Shown here piece after piece: positions 23,800 to 36,685 of a DNA stretch of 64,000 nt. Where the stretch lies: contig OV050033.1 of assembly GCA_920105625.2 (NCBI GenBank), positions 94,862,280-94,926,279 on the forward strand, read 5' to 3'. Every line of letters starts with the position of its first letter. The stretch's first letter is position 1. The notes beneath the pieces are model-generated. The model searched no databases. It was not told the origin of the DNA and saw only the letters and a program-made list of their open reading frames with translations. The position numbers and the translations under genes were made by a program. Source of the DNA: Clusia tigrina (Eukaryota > Arthropoda > Insecta > Diptera > Clusiidae).

Positions 23800-26029
23800 T
23801 TTGCAACAATAAAGTACTCGAGCCTCTTGTCAATTTAAGCTATCGCTCAAAGCTGTGCAACCCTTGAGTCCCAAACCAAACACTGATAAAAATTCAAATG
23901 GCCCTAACTTCTATACGGTACGTCCTACACCTATCAAAGTTTGCAACATATAAATGCTTGTAATTTTTTACTGGAGCATCATAAAACCTTGAAATTTTGT
24001 AACAATAAAGTACTCGAGCCTCTTGTCAATTTAAGCTATCGCTCAAAGTTGTGCTACCCTTGAGTCCCAAATAAAACACTGATAAAGCTTCAAATGGCCC
24101 TAACTTCTATACGGTACGTCCTACACCTATCAAAATTTGCAACATACAAATGCTTGTAACTTTTTACTGGAGCGTCATAAAACCTTGCAATTTTGTGACA
24201 ATAAAGTACTCGAGCCTCTTGTCAATTTAAGCTATCGCTCAAAGCTGTGCTGCACTTGAGTCCCAAATCAAACACTGATAAAACTTCAAATGGCCCTAAC
24301 TTCTATACGGTACGTCCTACACCTATCAAAGTTTGCAACATACAAATCCTTGTAACTTTTTACTGGAGCGTCATAAAACCTTGAAATTTTGTAACAATAA
24401 AGAACTCGAGCCTCTTGTCAATTTAAGCTATCGCTCAAAGCTATGCTAGCCTTGAGTCCCAAATCAAGCACTGATAAAACTTGAAATGGCCCTAACTTCT
24501 ATACGGTACGTCCTACACCTATCAAAGTTTGCAACATACAAATGCTTGTAACTTTTTACTGGAGCGTCATAAAACCTTGAAATTTTGTAACAATAAAGTA
24601 CTCGAGCCTCTTGTCAATTTAAGCTATCGGTCAAAGCTATGCTAACCTTGGTTCCCAAATCAAACAATGATAAAGCTTCAAATGGCCCTAACTTCTATAC
24701 GGTACGTCCAACACCTAGCAAAGTTTGCAACATACAAATGCTTGTATTTTTTTACTGGAGCGTCATAAAACCTTGAAATTTTGTAGCAATAAAGTACACG
24801 AGCCTCTTGACAATTTAAGCTATCGCTCAAAGCTATGCTACCCTTGAGTCCCAAATCAAACACTGATAATGCTTCAAATGGCCCTAACTTCTATACGGTA
24901 CGTCCTACAGCTATCAAAGTTTGCAACATATAAATGCTTGTAACTTTTTACTGGAGCGTCATAAAACCTTGAAATTTTGTAACAATAAATATCTCGAGCC
25001 TCTTGTCAATTTAAGCTATCGCTCAAAGCTATGCTACCCTTGAGTCCCAAATCAAGCACTGATAAAACTTCAAATGGCCCTAACTTCTATACGGTACGTC
25101 CTACACCTATCAAACTTTGCAACATACAAATGCTTGCAACTTTTTACTGGAGCGTCATAAAACCTTGAAATTTTGTAACAATAAAGTACTCGAGCCTCTT
25201 GTCAATTTAAGCTATCGCTCAAAGCTGTGCTACCCTTGAGTCCCAAATCAAACACTGATAAAAATTCAAATGGCCCTAACTTCTATACGGTACGTCCTAC
25301 ACCTATCAAAGTTTGCAACATATAAATGCTTGTAATTTTTTACTGGAGCGTCATAAAACCTTGAAATTTTGTAACAATAAAGTACTCGAGCCTCTTGTCA
25401 ATTTAAGCTATCGCTCAAAGTTGTACTACCCTTGAGTCCCAAATAAAACACTGATAAAGCTTCAAAAGGCCCTAACTTCTATACGGTACGTCCTACACCT
25501 ATCAAAGTTTGCAACATACAAATGCTTGTAACTTTTTACTGGAGTGTCATAAAACCTTGAAATTTTGTAGCAATAAAGTACTCGAGCCTCTTGTCAATTT
25601 AAGCTATCGCTCAAAGCTATGCTACCCTTGAGTCCCAAATCAAACACTGATAAAAATTCAAATGGCCCTAACTTCTGTACGGTACGTCCTACACCTATCA
25701 AAGTTTGCAACATACAAATGCTTGTAACTTTTTACTGGAGCGTCATAAAACCTTGAAAGTTTGTAACAATAAAGTAGTCGAGCCTCTTGTCAATTTAAGC
25801 TATCGCTCAAAGCTGTGCTACCATTGAGTCCAAATCAAACACTGATGAAGCTTCAAATGGCCCTAACTTATATACGGTACGTCCTACACCTATCAAAGTT
25901 TGCAACATACAAATGCTTGTAACTTTTTATTGGAGCGTCATAAAACCTTGAAATTTTGTAACAAAAAAGAACTCGAGCCTCTTGTCATTTTAAGCTATCG
26001 CTCAAAGCTATGCTACTCTTGAATCCAAA
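23800..26029 (+). repeat. Mosaic satellite monomers
   Basis: About eleven units. The left part repeats the 20.3-21.3 kb order at an offset of 3524 bp; a third 'accttggttccc' lies at 24645, and later units resemble 11.2-12.0 kb. A minus-strand open frame at 24678-24863 is an incidental product of the repeat. No other features. Confidence 0.75.
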
Positions 26030-27330
26030 TAAAACACTGATAAAGCTTCAAATGGCCCTAACTTCTATACGGTACGTTCTACACCTATCAAAGTTTGCAA
26101 AATACAAATGCTTGTAACTTTTTACTGGAGCGCCATAAAACCTTGAAATTTTGTAACAATAAAGTACTCGAGCCTCTTGTCAATTTAAGCTATCGCTCAA
26201 TGCTGTGCTACCCTTGAGTCCCAAATCAAACACTGAAAAATCTTCAAATGGCTTTAACTTCTATACGGTACGTCCTACACCTATCAAAGTTTGCAACATA
26301 TAAATGCTTGTAACTTTTTACTGGAGCGTCATAAAACCTTGAAATTTTGTAACCATAAAGTACTCGAGCCTCTTGTTAATTTAAGCTATCGCTCAAAGCT
26401 TGCAACATACAAATGCTTGTAACTTTTTACTGGAGCGTCATAAAACCTTGAAATTTTGTACCAATAAAGTACTCGAGCCTCTTGTCAATTTAAGCTATCG
26501 CTCAAAGCTATGCTACCCTTGAGTCCCAAATCAAACACTGATAAAACTTCAAAGGGCCCTAACTTCTGCACGGTACGTCCTACACCTATCAAAGTTTGCA
26601 ACATACAAATGCTTGTAACTTTTTACTGGAGCGTGATAAAACCTTGAAATTTTGTAACAATAAAGTAGTCGAGCCTCTTGTCAATTTAAGCTATCGCTCA
26701 AAGTTGTGCTACCATTGAGTCCAAATCAAACACTGATAAAGCTTCAAATGGCCCTAACTTCTATACGGTACGTCCTACACCTATCAAAGTTTGCAACATA
26801 CAAATGCTTGTAATTTTTTACTGGAGCGTCATAGAACCTTGAAATTTTTTAACAATAAAGAACTCGAGCCTCTTGTCAATTTAAGCTATCGCTCAAAGCT
26901 ATGCTACCCTTGAGTCCCAAATAAAACACTTATAAAGCTTCAAATGGCCCTAACTTCTATACGGTACGTCCTACACCTATCAAAGTTTGCAACATACAAA
27001 TGCTTGTAACTTTTTACTGGAGCGTCATAAAACCTTGAAATTTTGTAACAATAAAGTACTCGAGCCTCTTGTCAATTTAAGCTATCGGTCAGAGCTATGC
27101 TAACCTTGGGTCCCAAATCAAACAATGATAAAGCTTCAAATGGCCCTAACTTCTATACGGTACGTCCAACACCTAGCAAAGTTTGCAACATACAAATGCT
27201 TGTATTTTTTTACTGGAGCGTCATAAAACCTTGAAATTTTGTAGCAATAAAGTACTCGAGCCTCTTGTCAATTTAAGCTATCGCTCAAAGCTATGCTACC
27301 CTTGAGTCCCAAATCAAACACTGATAAAGC
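26030..27330 (+). repeat. Short-monomer HOR block, copy 1
   Basis: Starts with 'aaataaaacactg', includes 'ctcaatgctgtgc' (near 26197) and the 109-bp unit (26293-26401), and ends after 'cacctagcaaag' and 'gtagcaataaag'. It recurs at 27901 (offset 1871, then 1675) and at 35385 (constant offset 9355). Confidence 0.8.
26293..26401 (+). repeat. 109-bp short monomer 3
   Basis: Same junction with 'gtaaccataaag' and 'cttgttaattt', but 'aaatgcttg' rather than 'aaatgattg'. Confidence 0.88.
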
Positions 27331-27900
27331 TTCAAAAGGCCCTAACTTCTATACGGTACGTCCTACACCTATCAAAGTTTGCAACATACAAATGCTTGTA
27401 ACTTTTTACTGGAGCGTCGTAAAACCTTGAAATTTTGGAACAATAAAGTACTCGAGCCTCTTGTCAATTTAAGCTATCGCTCAAAGCTATGCTACCCTTG
27501 AGTCCCAAATCAAACACTGATAAAAATTCAAATGGCCCTAACTTCTGTACGGTACGTCCTACACCTATCAAAGTTTGCAACATACAAATGCTTGTAACTT
27601 TTTACTGGAGCTTCATAAAACCTTGAAATTTTGTAACAATAAAGTAGTCGAGCCTCTTGTCAATTGAAGCTATCGCTCAAAGCTGTGCTACCATTGAGTC
27701 CAAATCAAACACTGATAAAGCTTCAAATGGCCCTAACTTCTATACAGTACGTCCTACACCTATCAAAGTTTGCAACATACAAATGCTTGTAACTTTTTAC
27801 TGGAGCGTCATAAAACCTTGAAATTTTGTAACAATAAAGAATTCGAGCCTCTTGTCAATTTAAGCTATCGCTCAAAGCTATGCTACCCTTGAGTCCCAAA
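27331..27900 (+). repeat. Monomers between short-monomer HOR copies
   Basis: About three units resembling 14.3-14.8 kb, with 'cttctatacagtacg' and 'aagaattcgag' as shared markers. Satellite only. Confidence 0.75.
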
Positions 27901-29005
27901 TAAAACACTGATAAAGCTTCAAATGGCCCTAACTTCTATACGGTACGTTCTACACCTATCAAAGTTTGCAAAATACAAATGCTTGTAACTTTTTACTGGA
28001 GCGCCATAAAACCTTGAAATTTTGTAACAATAAAGTACTCGAGCCTCTTGTCAATTTAAGCTATCGCTCAATGCTGTGCTACCCTTGAGTCCCAAATCAA
28101 ACACTGAAAAATCTTCAAATGGCTTTAACTTCTATACGGTACGTCCTACACCTATCAAAGTTTGCAACATATAAATGCTTGTAACTTTTTACTGGAGCGT
28201 CATAAAACCTTGAAATTTTGTAACCATAAAGTACTCGAGCCTCTTGTTAATTTAAGCTATCGCTCAAAGCTTGCAACATACAAATGCTTGTAACTTTTTA
28301 CTGGAGCGTGATAAAACCTTGAAATTTTGTAACAATAAAGTAGTCGAGCCTCTTGTCAATTTAAGCTATCGCTCAAAGCTGTGCTACCATTGAGTCCAAA
28401 TCAAACACTGATAAAGCTTCAAATGGCCCTAACTTCTATACGGTACGTCCTACACCTATCAAAGTTTGCAACATACAAATGCTTGTAATTTTTTACTGGA
28501 GCGTCATAGAACCTTGAAATTTTTTAACAATAAAGAACTCGAGCCTCTTGTCAATTTAAGCTATCGCTCACAGCTATGCTACCCTTGAGTCCCAAATAAA
28601 ACACTTATAAAGCTTCAAATGGCCCTAACTTCTATACGGTACGTCCTACACCTATCAAAGTTTGCAACATACAAATGCTTGTAACTTTTTACTGGAGCGT
28701 CATAAAACCTTGAAATTTTGTAACAATAAAGTACTCGAGCCTCTTGTCAATTTAAGCTATCGGTCAAAGCTATGCTAACCTTGGGTCCCAAATCAAACAA
28801 TGATAAAGCTTCAAATGGCCCTAACTTCTATACGGTACGTCCAACACCTAGCAAAGTTTGCAACATACAAATGCTTGTATTTTTTTACTGGAGCGTCATA
28901 AAACCTTGAAATTTTGTAGCAATAAAGTACTCGAGCCTCTTGTCAATTTAAGCTATCGCTCAAAGCTATGCTACCCTTGAGTCCCAAATCAAACACTGAT
29001 AAAGC
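27901..29005 (+). repeat. Short-monomer HOR block, copy 2 (one unit lost)
   Basis: Matches 26030-27330 first at an offset of 1871 bp (aatgctg at 28070) and then at 1675 bp ('ccaacacc' at 28841). One 196-bp monomer is therefore missing just after the 109-bp unit (28164-28272). Confidence 0.8.
28164..28272 (+). repeat. 109-bp short monomer 4
   Basis: Copy of short monomer 3, 1871 bp downstream, with the same linked changes. Confidence 0.88.
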
Positions 29006-29569
29006 TTCAAATGGCCCTAACTTCTATACGGTACGTCCTACAGCTATCAAAGTTTGCAACATATAAATGCTTGTAACTTTTTACTGGAGCGTCATAAAAC
29101 CTTGAAATTTTGTAACAATAAAGATCTCGAGCCTCTTGTCAATTTAAGCTATCGCTCAAAGCTATGCTACCCTTGAGTCCCAAATCAAGCACTGATAAAA
29201 CTTCAAATGGCCCTAACTTCTATACGGTACGTCCTACACCTATCAAACTTTGCAACATACAAATGCTTGCAACTTTTTACTGGAGCGTCATAAAACCTTG
29301 AAATTTTGTAACAATAAAGTACTCGAGCCTCTTGTCAATTTAAGCTATCGCTCAAAGCTGTGCTACCCTTGAGTCCCAAATCAAACACTGATAAAAATTC
29401 AAATGGCCCTAACTTCTGTACGGTACGTCCTACACCTATCAAAGTTTGCAACATATAAATGCTTGTAATTTTTTACTGGAGTGTCATAAAACCTTGAAAT
29501 TTTGTAACAATAAAGTACTCGAGCCTGTTGTCAATTTAAGCTATCGCTCAAAGCTGTGCTACCATTGAG
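29006..29569 (+). repeat. Mosaic satellite monomers
   Basis: About three units with 'cagctatcaaag' and 'aagatctcgag' (29121). They match 36.7-37.1 kb at an offset of 7680 bp. Confidence 0.7.
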
Positions 29570-31243
29570 TCCCAAATCAAACACAGATAAAGCTTCAAAT
29601 GGCCCTAACTTCTATACGGTACGTCCTACAGCTATCAAAGTTTGCAACATACAAATGATTGTAACTTTTTACTGGAGCGTCATAAAACCTTGAAATTTTG
29701 TAACCATAAAGTACTCGAGCCTCTTGTTAATTTAAGCTATCGCTCAAAGCTTGCAACATACAAATGCTTGTAACTTTTTACTGGAGCGTCATAAAAACTT
29801 GAAATTTTGTAACAATAAAGTACTCGAGCCTCTTGTCAATTTAAGCTATCGCTCAAAGCTATGCTACCCTTGAGTCCCAAATCAAACACTGATAAAACTT
29901 CAAAGGGCCCTAACTTCTGTACGGTACGTCCTACACCTATCAAAGTTTGCAACATACAAATGCTTGTAACTTTTTACTGGAGCGTGATAAAACCTTGAAA
30001 TTTTGTAACAATAAAGTAGTCGAGCCTCTTGTCAATTTAAGCTATCGCTCAAAGCTGTGCTACCATTTAGTCCAAATCAAACACTGATAAAGCTTCAAAT
30101 GGCCCTAACTTCTATACGGTACGTCCTACACCTATCAAAGTTTGCAACATACAAATGCTTGTATTTTTTTACTGGAGCGTCATAAAACCTTGAAATTTTG
30201 TAGCAATAAAGTACTCGAGCCTCTTGTCAATTTAAGCTATCGCTCAAAGCTATGCTACCCTTGAGTCCCAAATCAAACACTGATAAAGCTTCAAATGGCC
30301 CTAACTTCTATACGGTACGTCCTACAGCTATCAAAGTTTGCAACATATAATTGCTTGTAACTTTTTACTGGAGCGTCATAAAACCTTGAAATTTTGTAAC
30401 AATAAAGATCTCGAGCCTCTTGTCAATTTAAGCTATCGCTCAAAGCTATGCTACCCTTGAGTCCCAAATCAAGCACTGATAAAACTTCAAATGGCCCTAA
30501 CTTCTATACGGTACGTCCTACACCTATCAAACTTTGCAACATATAAATGCTTGTAATTTTTTACTGGAGTGTCATAAAACCTTGAAATTTTGTAACAATA
30601 AAGTACTCGAGCCTGTTGTCAATTTAAGCTATCGCTCAAAGCTGTGCTACCATTGAGTCCAAATCAAACACTGATGAAGCTTCAAATGGCCCTAACTTCT
30701 ATACGGTTCGTCCTACACCTATCAAAGTTTGTAACATACAAATGCTTGTAACTTTTTACTGGAGCGTCATAAAACCTTGAAATTTTGTAACAATAAAGTA
30801 GTCGAGCCTCTTGTCAATTTAAGCTATCGCTCAAAGCTGTGCTACCATTGAGTCCAAATCAAACACTGATAAAGCTTCAAATGGCCCTAACTTCTACAAA
30901 GTACGTCCTACACCTATCAAAGTTTGCAACATACAAATGCTTGTAACTTTTTACTGGAGCGTCATAAAACCTTGAAATTTTGTAACAATAAAGAATTCGA
31001 GCCTCTTGTCAATTTAAGCTATCGCTCAAAGCTATGCTACCCTTGAGTCCCAAATAAAACACTGATAAAGCTTCAAATGGCCCTAACTTCTATACGGTAC
31101 GTTCTACACCTATCAAAGTTTGCAAAATACAAATGCTTGTAACTTTTTACTGGAGCGCCATAAAACCTTGAAATTTTGTAACAATAAAGTACTCGAGCCT
31201 CTTGTCAATTTAAGCTATCGCTCAAAGCTATGCTACCCTTGAG
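29570..31243 (+). repeat. Triplicated block, copy 1 (1674 bp)
   Basis: Begins near 'caaacacagataaagc' (29578), contains the 109-bp unit at 29644-29752, and carries 'cttctacaaagtacgtcc' (near 30890). The same order starts again near 31252. Confidence 0.85.
29644..29752 (+). repeat. 109-bp short monomer 5
   Basis: Same junction, with 'aaatgattg'. The following unit reads 'cataaaaacttg'. Confidence 0.88.
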
Positions 31244-33113
31244 TCCCAAATCAAACACAGATAAAGCTTCAAATGGCCCTAACTTCTATACGGTACGTCC
31301 TACAGCTATCAAAGTTTGCAACATACAAATGATTGTAACTTTTTACTGGAGCGTCATAAAACCTTGAAATTTTGTAACCATAAAGTACTCGAGCCTCTTG
31401 TTAATTTAAGCTATCGCTCAAAGCTTGCAACATACAAATGCTTGTAACTTTTTACTGGAGCGTCATAAAAACTTGAAATTTTGTAACAATAAAGTACTCG
31501 AGCCTCTTGTCAATTTAAGCTATCGCTCAAAGCTATGCTACCCTTGAGTCCCAAATCAAACACTGATAAAACTTCAAAGGGCCCTAACTTCTGTACGGTA
31601 CGTCCTACACCTATCAAAGTTTGCAACATACAAATGCTTGTAACTTTTTACTGGAGCGTGATAAAACCTTGAAATTTTGTAACAATAAAGTAGTCGAGCC
31701 TCTTGTCAATTTAAGCTATCGCTCAAAGCTGTGCTACCATTTAGTCCAAATCAAACACTGATAAAGCTTCAAATGGCCCTAACTTCTATACGGTACGTCC
31801 TACACCTATCAAAGTTTGCAACATACAAATGCTTGTATTTTTTTACTGGAGCGTCATAAAACCTTGAAATTTTGTAGCAATAAAGTACTCGAGCCTCTTG
31901 TCAATTTAAGCTATCGCTCAAAGCTATGCTACCCTTGAGTCCCAAATCAAACACTGATAAAGCTTCAAATGGCCCTAACTTCTATACGGTACGTCCTACA
32001 GCTATCAAAGTTTGCAACATATAATTGCTTGTAACTTTTTACTGGAGCGTCATAAAACCTTGAAATTTTGTAACAATAAAGATCTCGAGCCTCTTGTCAA
32101 TTTAAGCTATCGCTCAAAGCTATGCTACCCTTGAGTCCCAAATCAAGCACTGATAAAACTTCAAATGGCCCTAACTTCTATACGGTACGTCCTACACCTA
32201 TCAAACTTTGCAACATACAAATGCTTGCAACTTTTTACTGGAGCGTCATAAAACCTTGAAATTTTGTAACAATAAAGTACTCGAGCCTCTTGTCAATTTA
32301 AGCTATCGCTCAAAGCTGTGCTACCCTTGAGTCCCAAATCAAACACTGATAAAAATTCAAATGGCCCTAACTTCTGTACGGTACGTCCTACACCTATCAA
32401 AGTTTGCAACATATAAATGCTTGTAATTTTTTACTGGAGTGTCATAAAACCTTGAAATTTTGTAACAATAAAGTACTCGAGCCTGTTGTCAATTTAAGCT
32501 ATCGCTCAAAGCTGTGCTACCATTGAGTCCAAATCAAACACTGATGAAGCTTCAAATGGCCCTAACTTCTATACGGTTCGTCCTACACCTATCAAAGTTT
32601 GTAACATACAAATGCTTGTAACTTTTTACTGGAGCGTCATAAAACCTTGAAATTTTGTAACAATAAAGTAGTCGAGCCTCTTGTCAATTTAAGCTATCGC
32701 TCAAAGCTGTGCTACCATTGAGTCCAAATCAAACACTGATAAAGCTTCAAATGGCCCTAACTTCTACAAAGTACGTCCTACACCTATCAAAGTTTGCAAC
32801 ATACAAATGCTTGTAACTTTTTACTGGAGCGTCATAAAACCTTGAAATTTTGTAACAATAAAGAATTCGAGCCTCTTGTCAATTTAAGCTATCGCTCAAA
32901 GCTATGCTACCCTTGAGTCCCAAATAAAACACTGATAAAGCTTCAAATGGCCCTAACTTCTATACGGTACGTTCTACACCTATCAAAGTTTGCAAAATAC
33001 AAATGCTTGTAACTTTTTACTGGAGCGCCATAAAACCTTGAAATTTTGTAACAATAAAGTACTCGAGCCTCTTGTCAATTTAAGCTATCGCTCAAAGCTA
33101 TGCTACCCTTGAG
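31244..33113 (+). repeat. Triplicated block, copy 2 (1870 bp)
   Basis: Matches copy 1 with one additional 196-bp unit (about 32211-32406) that copy 1 lacks, so 1870 = 1674 + 196. It contains the 109-bp unit at 31318-31426 and 'cttctacaaagtacg' near 32760. Confidence 0.85.
31318..31426 (+). repeat. 109-bp short monomer 6
   Basis: Copy of short monomer 5 in the second triplicated block, with the same flanking 'cataaaaacttg'. Confidence 0.88.
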
Positions 33114-33690
33114 TCCCAAATCAAACACAGATAAAGCTTCAAATGGCCCTAACTTCTATACGGTACGTCCTACAGCTATCAAAGTTTGCAACATACAAAT
33201 GATTGTAACTTTTTACTGGAGCGTCATAAAACCTTGAAATTTTGTAACAATAAAGTACTCGAGCCTCTTGTTAATTTAAGCTATCGCTCAAAGCTTGCAA
33301 CATACAAATGCTTGTAACTTTTTACTGGAGCGTCATAAAAACTTGAAATTTTGTAACAATAAAGTACTCGAGCCTCTTGTCAATTTAAGCTATCGCTCAA
33401 AGCTATGCTACCCTTGAGTCCCAAATCAAACACTGATAAAACTTCAAAGGGCCCTAACTTCTGTACGGTACGTCCTACACCTATCAAAGTTTGCAACATA
33501 CAAATGCTTGTAACTTTTTACTGGAGCGTGATAAAACCTTGAAATTTTGTAACAATAAAGTAGTCGAGCCTCTTGTCAATTTAAGCTATCGCTCAAAGCT
33601 GTGCTACCATTTAGTCCAAATCAAACACTGATAAAGCTTCAAATGGCCCTAACTTCTATACGGTACGTCCTACACCTATCAAAGTTTGCA
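33114..33690 (+). repeat. Triplicated block, copy 3 (partial)
   Basis: About three units starting at 'caaacacagataaagc' (near 33122) with the 109-bp unit at 33188-33296. The unit has 'gtaacaataaag' where most other short units have 'gtaaccataaag'. The block switches to a different monomer order after about 33690 ('gcgtcatagaacc'). Confidence 0.8.
33188..33296 (+). repeat. 109-bp short monomer 7
   Basis: Third triplicated copy. It reads 'gtaacaataaag', a reversion or conversion of the usual 'gtaaccataaag'. Confidence 0.88.
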
Positions 33691-35384
33691 ACATACAAAT
33701 GCTTGTAACTTTTTACTGGAGCGTCATAGAACCTTGAAATTTTTTAACAATAAAGAACTCGAGCCTCTTGTCAATTTAAGCTATCGCTCAAAGCTATGCT
33801 ACCCTTGAGTCCCAAATAAAACACTTATAAAGCTTCAAATGGCCCTAACTTCTATACGGTACGTCCTACACCTATCAAAGTTTGCAACATACAAATGCTT
33901 GTAACTTTTTACTGGAGCGTCATAAAACCTTGAAATTTTGTAACAATAAAGTACTCGAGCCTCTTGTCAATTTAAGCTATCGCTCAAAGATGTGCTACCC
34001 TTGAGTCCCAAATCAAACACTGATAAAATTTCAAATGGCCCTAACTTCTATACGGTACGTCCTACACCTATCAAAGTTTGCACCATACAAATGCTTGTAA
34101 CTTTTTACTGGAGCGTCATAAAACCTTGAAATTTTGTAACAATAAAGTACTCGAGCCTCTTGTCAGTTTAAGCTATCGCTCAAAGCTATGCTACCCTTGA
34201 GTCCCAAATCAAACACTGATAAAAATTTAAATGGCCCTGACTTCTATACGGTGCGTCCTACTCCTATCAAAGTTTGCATCATACAAATGCTTGTAACTTT
34301 TTACTGGAGCGTCATAAAACCTTGAAATTTTGTAACAATAAAGTACTCGAGCCTCTTGTCAATTTAAGCTATCGCTCAAAGCTATGCTACCCTTGAGTCC
34401 CAAATCAAACACAGACAAAGCTTCAAATGGCCCTTACTTCTATACGGTACGTCCTACACCTATCAAAGTTTGCAACATATAAATGCTTGTAACTTTTTAC
34501 TGGAGCGTCTTAAAACCTTGAATTTTTGTAACAATAAAGTACTCGAGCATCTTGTCAATTTAAGCTATCGCTCAAAGCTATGCTACCCTTGAGTCCCAAA
34601 TCAAACACTGATAAAGCTTCAAATGGCCCTAACTTCTATACGGTACGTCCTACACCTATCAAAGTTTGCAACATATAAATGCTTGTAACTTTTTACTGGA
34701 GCGTCATAAAACCTTGAAATTTTGTAACAATAAAGTACTCGTGCCTCTTGTCAATTTAAGCTATCGGTCAAAGCTATGCTAACCTTGGGTCCCAAATCAA
34801 ACAATGATAAAGCTTCAAATGGCCCTAACTTCTATACGGTACGTCCAACACCTATCAAAGTTTGCAACATACAAATGCTTGTATTTTTTTACTGGAGCGT
34901 CATAAAACCTTCAAATTTTGTAGCAATAAAGTACTCGAGCCTCTTGTCAATTTAAGATATCGCTCAAAGCTATGCTACCCTTGAGTCCCAAATCAAACAC
35001 TGATAAAGCTTCAAATGGCCCTAACTTCTATACGGTACGTCCTACAGCTATCAAAGTTTGGAACATATAAATGCTTGTAACTTTTTACTGGAGCGTCATA
35101 GAACCTTGAAATTTTGTAACAATAAAGAACTCGAGCCTCTTGTCAATTTAAGCTATCGCTCAAAGCTATGCTACCCTTGAGTCCCAATTCAAGCACTGAT
35201 AAAACTTTAAATGGCCCTAACTTCTATACGGTACGTCCTACACCTATCAAAGTTTGCAACATACAAATGCTTGCAACTTTTTACTGGAGCGTCATAAAAC
35301 CTTGAAATTTTGTAACAATAAAGTACTCGAGCCTCTTGTCAATTTAAGCTATCGCTCAAAGCTGTGCTACCCTTGAGTCCCAAA
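33691..35384 (+). repeat. Monomers including an early version of the six-monomer HOR
   Basis: Contains 'ggtgcgtcctactcc' with 'gcatcatac' (34275). It then shows the HOR order 'cgtcttaaaaccttg', 'gtactcgtgcctc', 'cttcaaattttgtagc' and 'gtttggaacat' (35060), which is amplified at 42.9-48.1 kb. This may be an ancestral or displaced copy. Confidence 0.75.
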
Positions 35385-36685
35385 TAAAACACTGATAAAG
35401 CTTCAAATGGCCCTAACTTCTATACGGTACGTTCTACACCTATCAAAGTTTGCAAAATACAAATGCTTGTAACTTTTTACTGGAGCGCCATAAAACCTTG
35501 AAATTTTGTAACAATAAAGTACTCGAGCCTCTTGTCAATTTAAGCTATCGCTCAATGCTGTGCTACCCTTGAGTCCCAAATCAAACACTGAAAAATCTTC
35601 AAATGGCTTTAACTTCTATACGGTACGTCCTACACCTATCAAAGTTTGCAACATATAAATGCTTGTAACTTTTTACTGGAGCGTCATAAAACCTTGAAAT
35701 TTTGTAACCATAAAGTACTCGAGCCTCTTGTTAATTTAAGCTATCGCTCAAAGCTTGCAACATACAAATGCTTGTAACTTTTTACTGGAGCGTCATAAAA
35801 CCTTGAAATTTTGTAACAATAAAGTACTCGAGCCTCTTGTCAATTTAAGCTATCGCTCAAAGCTATGCTACCCTTGAGTCCCAAATCAAACACTGATAAA
35901 ACTTCAAAGGGCCCTAACTTCTGTACGGTACGTCCTACACCTATCAAAGTTTGCAACATACAAATGCTTGTAACTTTTTACTGGAGCGTGATAAAACCTT
36001 GAAATTTTGTAACAATAAAGTAGTCGAGCCTCTTGTCAATTTAAGCTATCGCTCAAAGCTGTGCTACCATTGAGTCCAAATCAAACACTGATAAAGCTTC
36101 AAATGGCCCTAACTTCTATACGGTACGTCCTACACCTATCAAAGTTTGCAACATACAAATGCTTGTAATTTTTTACTGGAGCGTCATAGAACCTTGAAAT
36201 TTTTTAACAATAAAGAACTCGAGCCTCTTGTCAATTTAAGCTATCGCTCAAAGCTATGCTACCCTTGAGTCCCAAATAAAACACTTATAAAGCTTCAAAT
36301 GGCCCTAACTTCTATACGGTACGTCCTACACCTATCAAAGTTTGCAACATACAAATGCTTGTAACTTTTTACTGGAGCGTCATAAAACCTTGAAATTTTG
36401 TAACAATAAAGTACTCGAGCCTCTTGTCAATTTAAGCTATCGGTCAAAGCTATGCTAACCTTGGGTCCCAAATCAAACAATGATAAAGCTTCAAATGGCC
36501 CTAACTTCTATACGGTACGTCCAACACCTAGCAAAGTTTGCAACATACAAATGCTTGTATTTTTTTACTGGAGCGTCATAAAACCTTGAAATTTTGTAGC
36601 AATAAAGTACTCGAGCCTCTTGTCAATTTAAGCTATCGCTCAAAGCTATGCTACCCTTGAGTCCCAAATCAAACACTGATAAAGC
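35385..36685 (+). repeat. Short-monomer HOR block, copy 3
   Basis: Matches 26030-27330 at a constant 9355-bp offset, including 'ctcaatgctgtgc', the 109-bp unit (35648-35756) and 'cacctagcaaag'. It is a long-range copy of the whole block. Confidence 0.8.
35648..35756 (+). repeat. 109-bp short monomer 8
   Basis: Copy of short monomer 3 at an offset of 9355 bp. Confidence 0.88.
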
